Source: Streptomyces niphimycinicus
GTDB taxonomy: Bacteria; Actinomycetota; Actinomycetes; Streptomycetales; Streptomycetaceae
DNA: 41,717 bases
NCBI RefSeq assembly: GCF_018883605.1
Contig: NZ_JAHLEM010000139.1
Span: 1 to 41,717, forward strand
Direction of reading: 5' to 3'
A program made the translations under genes and the position numbers. Positions 11,543 to 19,500 of the stretch are shown piece after piece. The notes beneath the pieces were generated by a model. The model was given only the letters and a program-made list of their open reading frames with translations, searched no databases and was not told the origin of the DNA. Position 1 is the first letter of the stretch. Each line of letters starts with the position of its first letter.

Positions 11543-12135
11543 AGGTGCGCGAGCTGGCGGTCTCCGGGGCCTATGAGTTCAGCCCGGACGTCCACCGCGA
11601 CGAGCGCGGCGCGTTCGTCGCCCACTACACCGAAGCGGCCTTCGCCGCGGCCGTCGGCCATCCGCTGCGGCTGGGCCAGAACCACCACAGCGTCTCCCGG
11701 CGCGGCGCGGTCCGCGGGGTGCACTACGCGGACGTACCCCCGGGCCAGGCCAAGATGGTGACCTGCACCAGCGGCGAACTCCTCGATGTGGTGGTGGACC
11801 TGCGGGTGGGCTCGCCCACCTTCGGCCACTGGGACAGTGTGCGCCTGGACCCGATCTCGTACCGGGCGGTGTATCTGGAGGAGGGCCTCGGCCACGCCTT
11901 CATCGCGCTGCGGGACGACACCGTGGCGGCCTATCTGAACTCGGCGGAGTACAACCCGGGAGCCGAGCACGAGATCAACCCCTTCGACCCGGCGCTCGGC
12001 CTGCCCTGGCCCACGGACCTGGAGTATCTGGTCTCCCAGCGGGACCGGAACGCCCCCGGGCTGGCCGAGGCCGAACGGGCGGGGCTGCTGCCGTCCTACG
12101 AGGTGTGCCGGGCGCTGCACCCCCGGCGTGACTGA
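11539..12135 (+). CDS. dTDP-4-keto-6-deoxyhexose 3,5-epimerase (RmlC family)
   Basis: A 198-aa cupin epimerase that inverts C5 (and often C3) of a 4-keto-6-deoxy sugar, turning a D- into an L-configured intermediate. It shows the family opening ([19 protein letters not shown]), substrate-loop motif [17 protein letters not shown] with the catalytic His, and the [10 protein letters not shown] and [20 protein letters not shown] blocks. The length is typical. The start ATG overlaps the glycosyltransferase stop by 4 nt (ATGA), so translation is probably coupled. Its presence is the main evidence that the attached sugar is an L-sugar. Strict 5-epimerase activity is also possible. Confidence 0.93.
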   Translation: MKVRELAVSGAYEFSPDVHRDERGAFVAHYTEAAFAAAVGHPLRLGQNHHSVSRRGAVRGVHYADVPPGQAKMVTCTSGELLDVVVDLRVGSPTFGHWDSVRLDPISYRAVYLEEGLGHAFIALRDDTVAAYLNSAEYNPGAEHEINPFDPALGLPWPTDLEYLVSQRDRNAPGLAEAERAGLLPSYEVCRALHPRRD

Positions 12136-12153
12136 CCCGGCCGTGGCGTACCC

Positions 12154-12200
12154 CCCTCCACCGATCGGTTGATGCGGCCGGTCAGCCGGTGGGTGGAGGG
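12154..12200 (+). terminator. Inverted repeat after the thioesterase-glycosyltransferase-epimerase operon
   Basis: Perfect 9-bp arms CCCTCCACC (12154-12162) and GGTGGAGGG (12192-12200) flank a 29-nt GC-rich loop, 18 nt after the epimerase stop. There is no U-tract, as is common in Streptomyces. It could instead be an operator for the transporter operon at 12299; a smaller repeat GCGGG-GGATA-CCCGC lies at 12236-12250. Confidence 0.45.
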
Positions 12201-12298
12201 AGGATCAGCCCGCCGGGCAGCCGATGGGCCGATCCGCGGGGGATACCCGCTTCCTACGGTGGAAGAGTGAAGGAACCGAAGCGAGGAGGACCCGGCCG

Positions 12299-13207
12299 AT
12301 GCCGCTGATCGAGGTCAGTAACCTGCGGAAGGAATACCGCAATCACGTCGCGGTACAGGACGTGTCCTTCTCCGTGGAGGAGGGCGAGATCTTCGGCATC
12401 CTGGGCCCCAACGGCGCGGGCAAGACCACCGCCGTGGAGTGCATCGAGGGGATGCGCAAACGGGACGGCGGCGAGATCTCCGTGATGGGCCTGGACCCGC
12501 TGAAGGACCTCGCCGAGCTGCGCGAGTCCATCGGGATCCAGCTCCAGCAGAGCGAACTGCCCCCCAAGATGAAGGTGTGGGAGGCGCTCGAGCTCTACAG
12601 CACCTTCTACCGCGACCCCGTCGACTGGCGCGAACTCATCAAGGACTGGGGCCTGTCGGGCAAGGCCGACACCCCCTACGGATCGCTGTCCGGCGGACAG
12701 CAGCAGCGGCTGTCCATCGCCCTCGCCCTGGTCGGCAACCCCAGGATCGCCGTCTTCGACGAGCTGACCACCGCACTGGACCCGCACGCCCGGCGCGAGA
12801 CCTGGAAGCTGATCGAGAAGGTCAGGGAGCAGGACGTGACCGTGCTGCTGGTCACCCACTTCATGGAGGAGGCCGAGCGGCTCTGCGACCGGATCGCCAT
12901 CATCGAATCCGGCCGGGTCGTCGCCCTGGACACCCCCTCCGGACTGGTGTCCCGGGTCGATGAACAGCAGATCATCCGCTTCAAGCCGTCCGTGCCGATG
13001 GACGACGAACTGCTGACCTCACTGCCCGAGGTGAGCAGTGTGACCCGGTCCAAGTCCCAGGTGACGGTGGTCGGCAAGGGCAATGTCGTCTACGCGGTGA
13101 TCTCCGTCCTGGCCCGCAACCAGATCGTGGCGAACGAACTCCGCCTGGAGCAGGCGAGTCTCGATGACGCCTTTGTCGCCCTGACCGGCTCCAAGCCCGC
13201 CAACTGA
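12299..13207 (+). CDS. ABC transporter ATP-binding protein (antibiotic exporter type)
   Basis: A 302-aa nucleotide-binding subunit of a DrrA-like exporter. It has Walker A GPNGAGKTT near residue 40, signature SLSGGQQQRLSIA, Walker B RIAVFDEL followed by TTALDPHARR, and the switch His in LLVTHFMEEAERLCD. A C-terminal extension of about 80 residues is normal for this group. The ATG at 12299 has a strong GGAGGA about 8 nt upstream; the open frame before it is non-coding. The permease follows 21 nt later, and sensor kinase and regulator complete the operon. A role in export of, or self-resistance to, the macrolide is inferred from position. Confidence 0.95.
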   Translation: MPLIEVSNLRKEYRNHVAVQDVSFSVEEGEIFGILGPNGAGKTTAVECIEGMRKRDGGEISVMGLDPLKDLAELRESIGIQLQQSELPPKMKVWEALELYSTFYRDPVDWRELIKDWGLSGKADTPYGSLSGGQQQRLSIALALVGNPRIAVFDELTTALDPHARRETWKLIEKVREQDVTVLLVTHFMEEAERLCDRIAIIESGRVVALDTPSGLVSRVDEQQIIRFKPSVPMDDELLTSLPEVSSVTRSKSQVTVVGKGNVVYAVISVLARNQIVANELRLEQASLDDAFVALTGSKPAN

Positions 13208-13228
13208 ACCGCCGAGGAGATCTCTGCC

Positions 13229-13966
13229 ATGTCCGGGCGCACCAAGCTCACCTTCGTCGAGAGCAAGCTGTTCCTGCGCGATCCCACCGCGGTGTTCTTC
13301 GTCATCGCACTGCCGATCATGCTGCTGGCCATCTTCCACTTCGTCACCACCAAGTCCAATGACGACGCCGCCACCAAGGAGTCGATGGCCGCGTTCGTCC
13401 CCGCGATGGCGATGTCGCTGTGTCTGACCATGCTGGCCCTCAACCTGCTGCCCACCACGCTGGCGACCTACCGGGAGAAGGGCATCCTGCGGCGGCTGGC
13501 CGCGAGCCCCGTCCACCCGGGAAATCTGCTGATCGCCCAGCTCTTCATCAACCTGGTCACCGCGGCGGTCTCCGCCGTGCTGGTGCTCATCGTCGGCAAG
13601 GCCGCCTTCGACACCAAGCTGCCCGGCGACGTCCCCGCCTTTCTGATCAGCTTCGCCCTGGGCACCTGGGCGCTGTTCTCCATCGGCCTGGTGATCGCGG
13701 CCATCGCGCCGAGCAGCAAGTCGGCCACCGCGATGGGCCTTTCCCTGCTCTTCCCCAGCCTCTTCTTCGGCGGGGCGTTCCTCCCCAAGGAGGATCTGCC
13801 CGAGACCGTGTCAACCATCGGCGACTACACCCCGCTGGGCGCCGCGTTGCAGGCCCTGCGCGACTCCTGGGAGAACCAGTGGCCGCAGGCGCTGCATCTG
13901 ACCGTCCTCGGGGTGATCGCGGTGGCCGCCACCGCCGCCGCGGCCAAGCTGTTCCGCTGGGAGTGA
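13229..13966 (+). CDS. ABC-2 type transporter permease
   Basis: A 245-aa integral membrane subunit with about six hydrophobic segments, including AVFFVIALPIMLLAIFHFV near residue 20, AMSLCLTMLALNLLPTTLA, LFINLVTAAVSAVLVLIVG, ALGTWALFSIGLVIAAIA, LLFPSLFFGGAFL and a final LTVLGVIAVAATAAAA. The cytoplasmic YREKGILRRLAASPV element is typical of DrrB-like permeases. GAGGAGATCTCTGCC precedes the ATG. It pairs with the ATPase just upstream and is followed after one base by the histidine kinase. Confidence 0.93.
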   Translation: MSGRTKLTFVESKLFLRDPTAVFFVIALPIMLLAIFHFVTTKSNDDAATKESMAAFVPAMAMSLCLTMLALNLLPTTLATYREKGILRRLAASPVHPGNLLIAQLFINLVTAAVSAVLVLIVGKAAFDTKLPGDVPAFLISFALGTWALFSIGLVIAAIAPSSKSATAMGLSLLFPSLFFGGAFLPKEDLPETVSTIGDYTPLGAALQALRDSWENQWPQALHLTVLGVIAVAATAAAAKLFRWE

Positions 13967-13967
13967 G

Positions 13968-15230
13968 GTGAGCGCGTCCAAGGACGACGGCGGACGGTGG
14001 GAGCGGCACTCCGACATCCTGTTCGGAGGGCTGCCCTACCTTCTGCTGTTTCTGTCCACGGCCCTGAGCGTGGTCCACGGCCCGCCACCGGCCCGGCGGC
14101 TGCTCACCACGCTCGGCCTGGCGGCGCTGGCCGCCCTGTGGATCCTGGGCACCTACACCCTGCCGACCGGCCGCCGCAGCAGACAGCCGTACGGCATGGC
14201 GCGGACGGCCGTCTACTTCACCGGGCTGCTCGCCCTCTCCGCCGCGCTGTTGGCACGGGACCAGGTGTTCATGGTCTTCGCCGCCACCGGATTCCTCCAG
14301 GCGCTGGTGCTGCTGCCGACGGTCTGGGCGCTGGTGTCCGTGGCGGCCACCTCGTTCGTCGTCAACACCGTGCCGGACGGCTTCCCGAGCCCCACGACCG
14401 GCGCCGTGGTCGGCTATATCGCCGCCATCGCCTTCCAGACCGTGGTGATCGGCTGGATCAATCTGCTGTCGAGCCGGCTGAACGAACAGCATCAGCGGCG
14501 CAAACGGACCGTGGCCGAACTCCGGTCGGCGCTCAAGGAGAACGCCGGGCTCCACACCCAGTTGATCACCCAGGCGCGGGAGGCCGGAGTGCTGGACGAG
14601 CGCCAGCGGATGGCGGGGGAGATCCATGACACCCTCGCCCAGGGGCTGGCCGGCATCATCCGGCAACTGGAGGCCGCCGAACACGCCGAAGGCGACCGCG
14701 AGGTGTGGCGCCGCCATCTCGTCGCGGCCAAGGACCTGGCCCGGGACAGCCTGGCCGAGGCGCGCCGGTCGGTCCAGGCCCTGCGCCCCGAGCAACTGGA
14801 GTCCCGGACGCTGCCCGACGCCCTGGAGTGCCTGGTCGAGGGCTGGTCACGGGGGCGGGAGGCGAAGGTCGCGTTCGAGACGACCGGGACCGCCACCCCC
14901 GTCCACGCCGAACTGGAGGCCACGCTCTACCGGGTGGCGCAGGAGGCACTCGCCAATATCGCCAAGCACGCCGAGGCGTCGAAGGTGGGCATCACCCTGT
15001 CGTACATGGAGGACGTGGTCGTCCTCGATGTGCTCGACGACGGCGTCGGATTCGACCCCGCCGCCGCGGAGGCCGCCGCCGGCACCTCCGGTGACCACGG
15101 GCTGGGGCTTGTGGCGATGCGGCGCCGACTGGGCCGGGTCGCCGGTACGTTGGACATCGAAAGCGCCCGTGGCGAGGGCACCGCCATCAGCGCGGCCGTC
15201 CCCGTCATCCCCCAGGAAGCCGGTGCATGA
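13968..15230 (+). CDS. Sensor histidine kinase (NarL/DesK group)
   Basis: A 420-aa membrane kinase. The first 180 residues contain about five or six hydrophobic helices with little extracellular sequence, suggesting an intramembrane or membrane-stress sensor. A coiled linker (LLSSRLNEQHQRRKRTVAEL) leads to the HisKA_3 dimerisation helix with phospho-acceptor His220 in MAGEIHDTLAQGLAG. The HATPase domain has the N-box QEALANIAKHA, DDGVGFDP and the glycine-rich GDHGLGLVAMRRR. The GTG start lies one base after the permease stop and the gene overlaps the regulator start as ATGA. Close coupling to an ABC exporter suggests it senses the exported compound or envelope stress; the ligand is unknown. 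Confidence 0.94.
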   Translation: MSASKDDGGRWERHSDILFGGLPYLLLFLSTALSVVHGPPPARRLLTTLGLAALAALWILGTYTLPTGRRSRQPYGMARTAVYFTGLLALSAALLARDQVFMVFAATGFLQALVLLPTVWALVSVAATSFVVNTVPDGFPSPTTGAVVGYIAAIAFQTVVIGWINLLSSRLNEQHQRRKRTVAELRSALKENAGLHTQLITQAREAGVLDERQRMAGEIHDTLAQGLAGIIRQLEAAEHAEGDREVWRRHLVAAKDLARDSLAEARRSVQALRPEQLESRTLPDALECLVEGWSRGREAKVAFETTGTATPVHAELEATLYRVAQEALANIAKHAEASKVGITLSYMEDVVVLDVLDDGVGFDPAAAEAAAGTSGDHGLGLVAMRRRLGRVAGTLDIESARGEGTAISAAVPVIPQEAGA

Positions 15231-15970
15231 GCGGAATCACCCCCAGCGGTCACCCCCACGGCGGCAGCACCCCCAGCGGTAGTCCCCACGGCGGTAGCAC
15301 CCCCCGCGGCAACCCCCACGGCGGCGGCGCCCACCGCCCCGCCGCCGCGCCCATCCGCATCCTCATCGTGGACGACCACCCCGTGGTCCGCGACGGGCTG
15401 CGCGGGGTGCTGGAGCGGGACCCCGACTTCACGGTGATCGGCGAGGCCGGTGACGGCGCCGAGGCCGTCGAACTGTACGAACGGCAGTCGGCCGATGTGG
15501 TCCTGATGGATCTGCGCATGCCCCGGATGGGCGGGGTCGAGGCCATCAAACGGCTGCTGCGCGGTGACCCGGAGGCCCGGATCCTGGTGCTGACCACCTA
15601 TGACACCGACAGCGACGTCATGGGCGCCCTGGCCGCCGGGGCGACCGGCTATCTCCTCAAGGACACCCCGCGCGAGGAGCTGACCCGCGCCGTGCGGTCC
15701 GCCTCCTCGGGCCAGTCCGTCCTCTCGCCCGCGGTCACCGGACGGGTTCTCGGCCAGGTCCGTAAACCCACCCAGGGGCCGCTGAGCGACCGTGAACTCC
15801 AAGTGCTCAGACTTATCGCGGACGGGGCCACGAATCGACAGGCCGCGGCGGCATTGTTCATCAGCCAGGCGACGGTGAAGACACATCTGCTGCATGTCTA
15901 CGAGAAACTCGGGGTGAAGGATCGCGCGGCAGCGGTCAGCGAGGCCCATAAACGCCATCTATTCCAATGA
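15227..15970 (+). CDS. LuxR/NarL-family response regulator with His-Gly-rich N-terminal extension
   Basis: A 247-aa two-component regulator. The receiver domain starts about residue 42 (IRILIVDDHPVV) and carries phospho-acceptor Asp95 (LMDLRMP), Thr in LVLTTYD and Lys in YLLKDTP. The C-terminal LuxR helix-turn-helix is SDRELQVLRLIADGATNRQAAAALFISQ and onward. Before the receiver lie about 40 residues that most relatives lack, made of three 10-residue repeats with motif P-x-G-x-P-H-G-G. The start is fixed by the 4-nt ATGA overlap with the kinase. A start further in (near residue 40) has no good initiation codon. It probably controls the exporter operon and could control the downstream sugar genes. 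Confidence 0.94.
   Translation: MSGITPSGHPHGGSTPSGSPHGGSTPRGNPHGGGAHRPAAAPIRILIVDDHPVVRDGLRGVLERDPDFTVIGEAGDGAEAVELYERQSADVVLMDLRMPRMGGVEAIKRLLRGDPEARILVLTTYDTDSDVMGALAAGATGYLLKDTPREELTRAVRSASSGQSVLSPAVTGRVLGQVRKPTQGPLSDRELQVLRLIADGATNRQAAAALFISQATVKTHLLHVYEKLGVKDRAAAVSEAHKRHLFQ
15242..15331 (+). repeat. 3 x 30-bp in-frame tandem repeat in the response regulator
   Basis: Three 30-bp units encode PSGHPHGGST, PSGSPHGGST and PRGNPHGGGA (residues 6-35). All three keep the PHGG core. The units are in frame and unique to the region before the receiver domain. Confidence 0.85.
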
Positions 15971-15991
15971 CATCGCAGGTCGGAGCCGTGA

Positions 15992-16034
15992 TAGGGGTGG
16001 CCGATAGGGGTGGATCAGGGTAGGGGTTGTTCCG
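15992..16034 (+). promoter_or_regulatory. Triple TAGGGG array upstream of the deoxysugar operon
   Basis: TAGGGG occurs at 15992-15997, 16005-16010 and 16021-16026. The last copy lies in the 15-mer GTAGGGGTTGTTCCG (16020-16034), which matches 13 of 15 positions of GTAGGGGTTATTCGG upstream of ccr (19421-19435). The start codon at 16063 is 28 nt further on. This is a candidate activator site or promoter element; which protein binds is not known. Confidence 0.5.
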
Positions 16035-16062
16035 CTCGAAGCGGCGCCAATACGGTGGCGAT

Positions 16063-17028
16063 ATGGGCCACATGCGAGATCGGCAGGCCGTTGTGATCGG
16101 CGGCACCGGATTCATCGGGCGACATATCTGTAGGGCGCTCACCAAACGCGGATATGAAGTCCTGGCAATAGCGAGAAAACCCGCTGAACCCATTCCCGGA
16201 GTCGCATTCCTGCCTCTTGACGCGGTAACCGCGCCGAGCGACGACATCGCCCGGGCCGCGAAGTCCGCCGATCTCGTCGTCAACGCCGCGGGCGACAGTT
16301 GGGAGGGCGACGAGGCGAGCATGACGGCCTCGCACATCCCGCTCGTCGACCGGCTGGTGGACGCCTCGGCGACGCTCCCCAGACGGCCGCGGCTGGTCCA
16401 TCTGGGGTCGGTGCACGAGTACGGCCCGGTCCCCGACGGCACGGCCATCACCGAGGACCACCCCACCGCCCCCCACACCCCCTACGCCCGCACCAAGCTC
16501 GTCGGCAGCCGGATCGTCCTGGGCGCGGCGGACGCGGGCCGCATCGACGGCTGTGTTCTGCGCGTCACCAACGTCTGCGGACCGGGCACCCCCCGGGGCA
16601 GCTTCCTCGGCGGACTCGCCCACCGGCTGCGCCGGACCACGAAGGACGCTCCGCTCTCCCTCACCCTCGTCGACGACCAGCGGGACTTCATCGACGTCCG
16701 CGATGTCGCCGAGGCCGTGGCGCTGGCCGCGAGCAGCCCGGTGACCGGCCGGGCGATCAACATCGGGCAGGGCGACGCCTCCAGCATGCGCGAACTGGCC
16801 TGGCTGCTGATCTCCGCCTCCCAGGTCCCCACGGAGCTGGTGCGCGAGGAGAGCGGCGCCGTGCAGAGCAAGGGCGGCAGTTGGACCCAGGCCGACATCC
16901 GCCTCGCCCGGCGGCTCCTGGGCTGGTCCCCGAAGGTGGCCCTGAAGGAATCCCTCCACGACCTCTGGGCCACCTCCGCCACCTCGAGCCGACCGGCTGC
17001 CGCGGCGGCCCGTACCGAAGGACACTGA
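16063..17028 (+). CDS. NDP-hexose 4-ketoreductase (extended SDR family)
   Basis: A 321-aa Rossmann-fold reductase, predicted to reduce the 4-keto group as the last step to the activated deoxysugar. The N-terminus has GGTGFIGRHICRAL (GxxGxxG cofactor loop); catalytic Tyr and Lys are in TPYARTKLVG, with Ser in HLGSVHEYG. C-terminal substrate-domain features such as RDFIDVRDVAEAVALA are normal for the family. The ATG at 16063 has GGTGG 4 nt upstream; 16072 is an alternative start. The stop overlaps the next gene as TGATG. Pairing with an aldo-keto reductase and a 2,3-dehydratase supports a deoxysugar role. An epimerase function cannot be excluded from sequence. Confidence 0.88.
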   Translation: MGHMRDRQAVVIGGTGFIGRHICRALTKRGYEVLAIARKPAEPIPGVAFLPLDAVTAPSDDIARAAKSADLVVNAAGDSWEGDEASMTASHIPLVDRLVDASATLPRRPRLVHLGSVHEYGPVPDGTAITEDHPTAPHTPYARTKLVGSRIVLGAADAGRIDGCVLRVTNVCGPGTPRGSFLGGLAHRLRRTTKDAPLSLTLVDDQRDFIDVRDVAEAVALAASSPVTGRAINIGQGDASSMRELAWLLISASQVPTELVREESGAVQSKGGSWTQADIRLARRLLGWSPKVALKESLHDLWATSATSSRPAAAAARTEGH

Positions 17029-18014
17029 TGGAGTACACCTATCTCGGACGTACCGGCCTCAAGGTGAGCCGGGTGTGCCTGGGCACCCTGAACCTCGGGG
17101 TCAGGGCGAGCGACGAGGAGAGCCACGCGATCCTGGACACCGCCCTGGACCGCGGGGTCAACTTCGTCGACACCGCCAACCAGTACGGCTGGCAGAAGCA
17201 CAAGGGCTACACCGAGGAGTTCCTCGGCGGCTGGTTCGCCCAGGGAGGCGGCCGGCGCGAGAAGGTCGTGCTGGGCACCAAGGTGTTCAACCCGATGAGC
17301 GACTGGCCCAATGACTCGGGGCTGTCCGCCCGGCACATCATCGCCTCGTGCGAGGACTCGCTGCGGCGGCTGGGCACCGACTGGATCGACCTGTTCCAGA
17401 TGCACCACATCGACCGCCATGCCCCCTGGGAGGAGGTGTGGCAGGCGATGGAGACGCTGACCCGGCAGGGCAAGGTGCGCTACGTCGGCTCGTCCAACTT
17501 CGCCGGCTGGCATATCGCCGAGGCCCAGGAGGCCGCCGCCCGCCGCCACTTCCTCGGCATCGTCTCCGAGCAGAGCGTCTACAACCTCGTCACCCGCCAT
17601 ATCGAACTGGAGCTGATCCCCGCCGCCCAGCGGTACGGGGTCGGGGTGCTCGCCTGGTCCCCGCTGCACGGCGGACTGCTCAGCGGGGCGCTGCGCAAGC
17701 TGGCCGAGGGCACCGCGATGAAGACCGCCCAGGGCCGGGCGGCCCAGGCGCTGGAGGTCCACCGGGACGCCGTCGCCGCGTACGAGAAGCTGTGCGACGG
17801 CCTCGGCGCCGACCCGGCCGAAGTGGGGCTGGCCTGGGTGATGGGCCGCCCCGGCATCACCGCGCCGGTCATCGGGCCGCGCGGCCTGGACCAGCTCGAA
17901 GGGGCGTTCAAGGCCATGGAGCTGACGCTGTCCGACGAGGTGCTGACCGAACTGGACCGGCTGTTCCCGCCGATCGGCAACGGCGGCCCCGGGCCGGAGG
18001 CATGGGCGTGGTGA
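17028..18014 (+). CDS. Aldo/keto reductase, likely NDP-hexose 3-ketoreductase
   Basis: A 328-aa TIM-barrel oxidoreductase of the aldo-keto reductase family. Catalytic Asp and Tyr are in FVDTANQY, Lys in VLGTKVF and His in LFQMHHIDRH; the NADPH-binding C-terminal part has AWVMGRPGITAPVIGPR. In 2,6-dideoxysugar pathways such enzymes reduce the 3-keto intermediate released by the 2,3-dehydratase, the next gene. The ATG overlaps the preceding stop by one base (TGATG), and the C-terminus overlaps the start region of the dehydratase. Stereochemistry at C3 cannot be read from sequence. Confidence 0.9.
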   Translation: MEYTYLGRTGLKVSRVCLGTLNLGVRASDEESHAILDTALDRGVNFVDTANQYGWQKHKGYTEEFLGGWFAQGGGRREKVVLGTKVFNPMSDWPNDSGLSARHIIASCEDSLRRLGTDWIDLFQMHHIDRHAPWEEVWQAMETLTRQGKVRYVGSSNFAGWHIAEAQEAAARRHFLGIVSEQSVYNLVTRHIELELIPAAQRYGVGVLAWSPLHGGLLSGALRKLAEGTAMKTAQGRAAQALEVHRDAVAAYEKLCDGLGADPAEVGLAWVMGRPGITAPVIGPRGLDQLEGAFKAMELTLSDEVLTELDRLFPPIGNGGPGPEAWAW

Positions 18015-19387
18015 AAACGCTCCAGGAGCGGCTGATCCGCTCGGCCGCCACCGTCGACAGCTCGGTGACCCTGCTCGCCGACTTCCAGCGCTGGTTCCGG
18101 GAGCGCGTCGACGCCGACGAATCCCGGGTCGAGATCATTCCGTTCGAGCAGATGCGCGGCTGGGCCTTCGCACCGGGCACCCACAACCTCGTCCATGAGA
18201 CCGGCCGGTTCTTCAGCGTCGAGGGCATCCGGGTGCGGATGCCGGGGGCGCCGGTGGAGGAGTGGCGCCAGCCGATCCTCCACCAGCCGGAGATCGGCAT
18301 CCTCGGCATCCTGGTCAAGGACTTCGACGGCGTACCGCACTTCCTGATGCAGGCCAAGATGGAGCCGGGCAACCACGGTGGGCTTCAGCTCTCGCCCACC
18401 GTCCAGGCGACCCGCAGCAACTACACCCGGGTGCACAAGGGCCGGGCCGTGCCGTATGTGGAGTACTTCCAGCAGGCCGAACGGCACCGGGTGCTCGCCG
18501 ATGTCCGCCAGTCGGAGCAGGGCAGTTGGTTCTTCCACAAGCGCAACCGCAACATGCTGGTCGAGGTCGCACCGGAGACGGACGTCGAGCTGCGCGACGG
18601 CTTCCGCTGGCTGACGCTGGGCCAGTTGCACCATCTGCTGGCCGTGGAGGACCTGGTGAACATGGACGCGCGCAGCGTCCTGGCCTGTCTGCCGCACTCC
18701 CCGTCGGCCCCCCAGGAGACGGCCTTCCCGGCCTCCCGGGCCCACCGCCGCCACCGCGACGCCGACATCCTGAGCTGGATCACCGGACTGCGCACCGAGC
18801 GCGAGGTGTTCACCGAGCGGATACCGCTGCGGGAGACGGCAAGCTGGCACCGCAGCACCCATCGGATCTCCCACGAGAGCGGTCGCTTCTTCAGCGTGAT
18901 GGCCGTGGACGTGACCGCGGGCGGCCGTGAGGTGGGCGGCTGGACCCAGCCCATGATCGAGCCCCATGGCCCGGGCGTGGCGGCCTTCCTGCTGGCCTAC
19001 GCCGACCAGGTGCCGCATGTGCTGGTGCAGGCCCGCGCCGAACCCGGCTACACGGATGTGGTGGAGCTGGCCCCCACCGTGCAGTGCACACCGCGCAACT
19101 ACACCCATCTGCCCGAGGGGGCCACCCCGCCGTTCCTCCACGAGGTGGTGGAGGCACCGGCCGAACGGGTGCGGTTCGACACCGTGCTCTCCGAGGAAGG
19201 CGGCCGGTTCTTCCACGCCTTCAATCGCTATCTCATCGTGGAAACCGAGATGAGCGCCGTCCCCGAGGAGCCGTCGCACTACCGCTGGATGGCCGTGCGT
19301 CAGTTGCTCGACCTGATACGCCACAGCCATTACGTCAATGTCGAAGCCCGCACGCTCATCGCCTGTCTGCACTCCCTGGCGGTATAG
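18008..19387 (+). CDS. NDP-hexose 2,3-dehydratase
   Basis: A 459-aa enzyme of the EvaA/TylX family that removes the C2 hydroxyl of the NDP-4-keto-6-deoxyhexose. The protein is an internal duplication: each half has a block H-N-L-V-H-E-T-G-R-F-F-S-V or H-R-I-S-H-E-S-G-R-F-F-S-V, then a W-x-Q-P or W-T-Q-P segment, a P-H-x-L-x-Q-A block and a S-P-T-V-Q-A or A-P-T-V-Q-C segment, typical of the family. Start choice is uncertain: ATG 18002 lies only 1 nt after GGAGG, while GTG 18008 (7 nt) and GTG 18011 (10 nt, GTGA overlap) are better spaced. Function is well supported and fixes the product as a 2-deoxy sugar. Confidence 0.93.
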   Translation: MVKTLQERLIRSAATVDSSVTLLADFQRWFRERVDADESRVEIIPFEQMRGWAFAPGTHNLVHETGRFFSVEGIRVRMPGAPVEEWRQPILHQPEIGILGILVKDFDGVPHFLMQAKMEPGNHGGLQLSPTVQATRSNYTRVHKGRAVPYVEYFQQAERHRVLADVRQSEQGSWFFHKRNRNMLVEVAPETDVELRDGFRWLTLGQLHHLLAVEDLVNMDARSVLACLPHSPSAPQETAFPASRAHRRHRDADILSWITGLRTEREVFTERIPLRETASWHRSTHRISHESGRFFSVMAVDVTAGGREVGGWTQPMIEPHGPGVAAFLLAYADQVPHVLVQARAEPGYTDVVELAPTVQCTPRNYTHLPEGATPPFLHEVVEAPAERVRFDTVLSEEGGRFFHAFNRYLIVETEMSAVPEEPSHYRWMAVRQLLDLIRHSHYVNVEARTLIACLHSLAV

Positions 19388-19435
19388 GGGGCCGCCTAGG
19401 GGGGCCGGACCTGGGCGGACGTAGGGGTTATTCGG
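19385..19435 (+). promoter_or_regulatory. Triple TAGGGG array upstream of ccr
   Basis: TAGGGG is found at 19385-19390, 19397-19402 and 19422-19427; the last lies in GTAGGGGTTATTCGG (19421-19435), the counterpart of 16020-16034. The first copy overlaps the dehydratase stop codon. The ccr start is 65 nt further downstream, so ccr is probably transcribed from its own promoter here. Confidence 0.5.
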
Positions 19436-19500
19436 ATCGTGGCCACTGCCATAGCCTCCGGGACACAGACGGCTCGGGGCGGTACATCGGAGGACACGTC

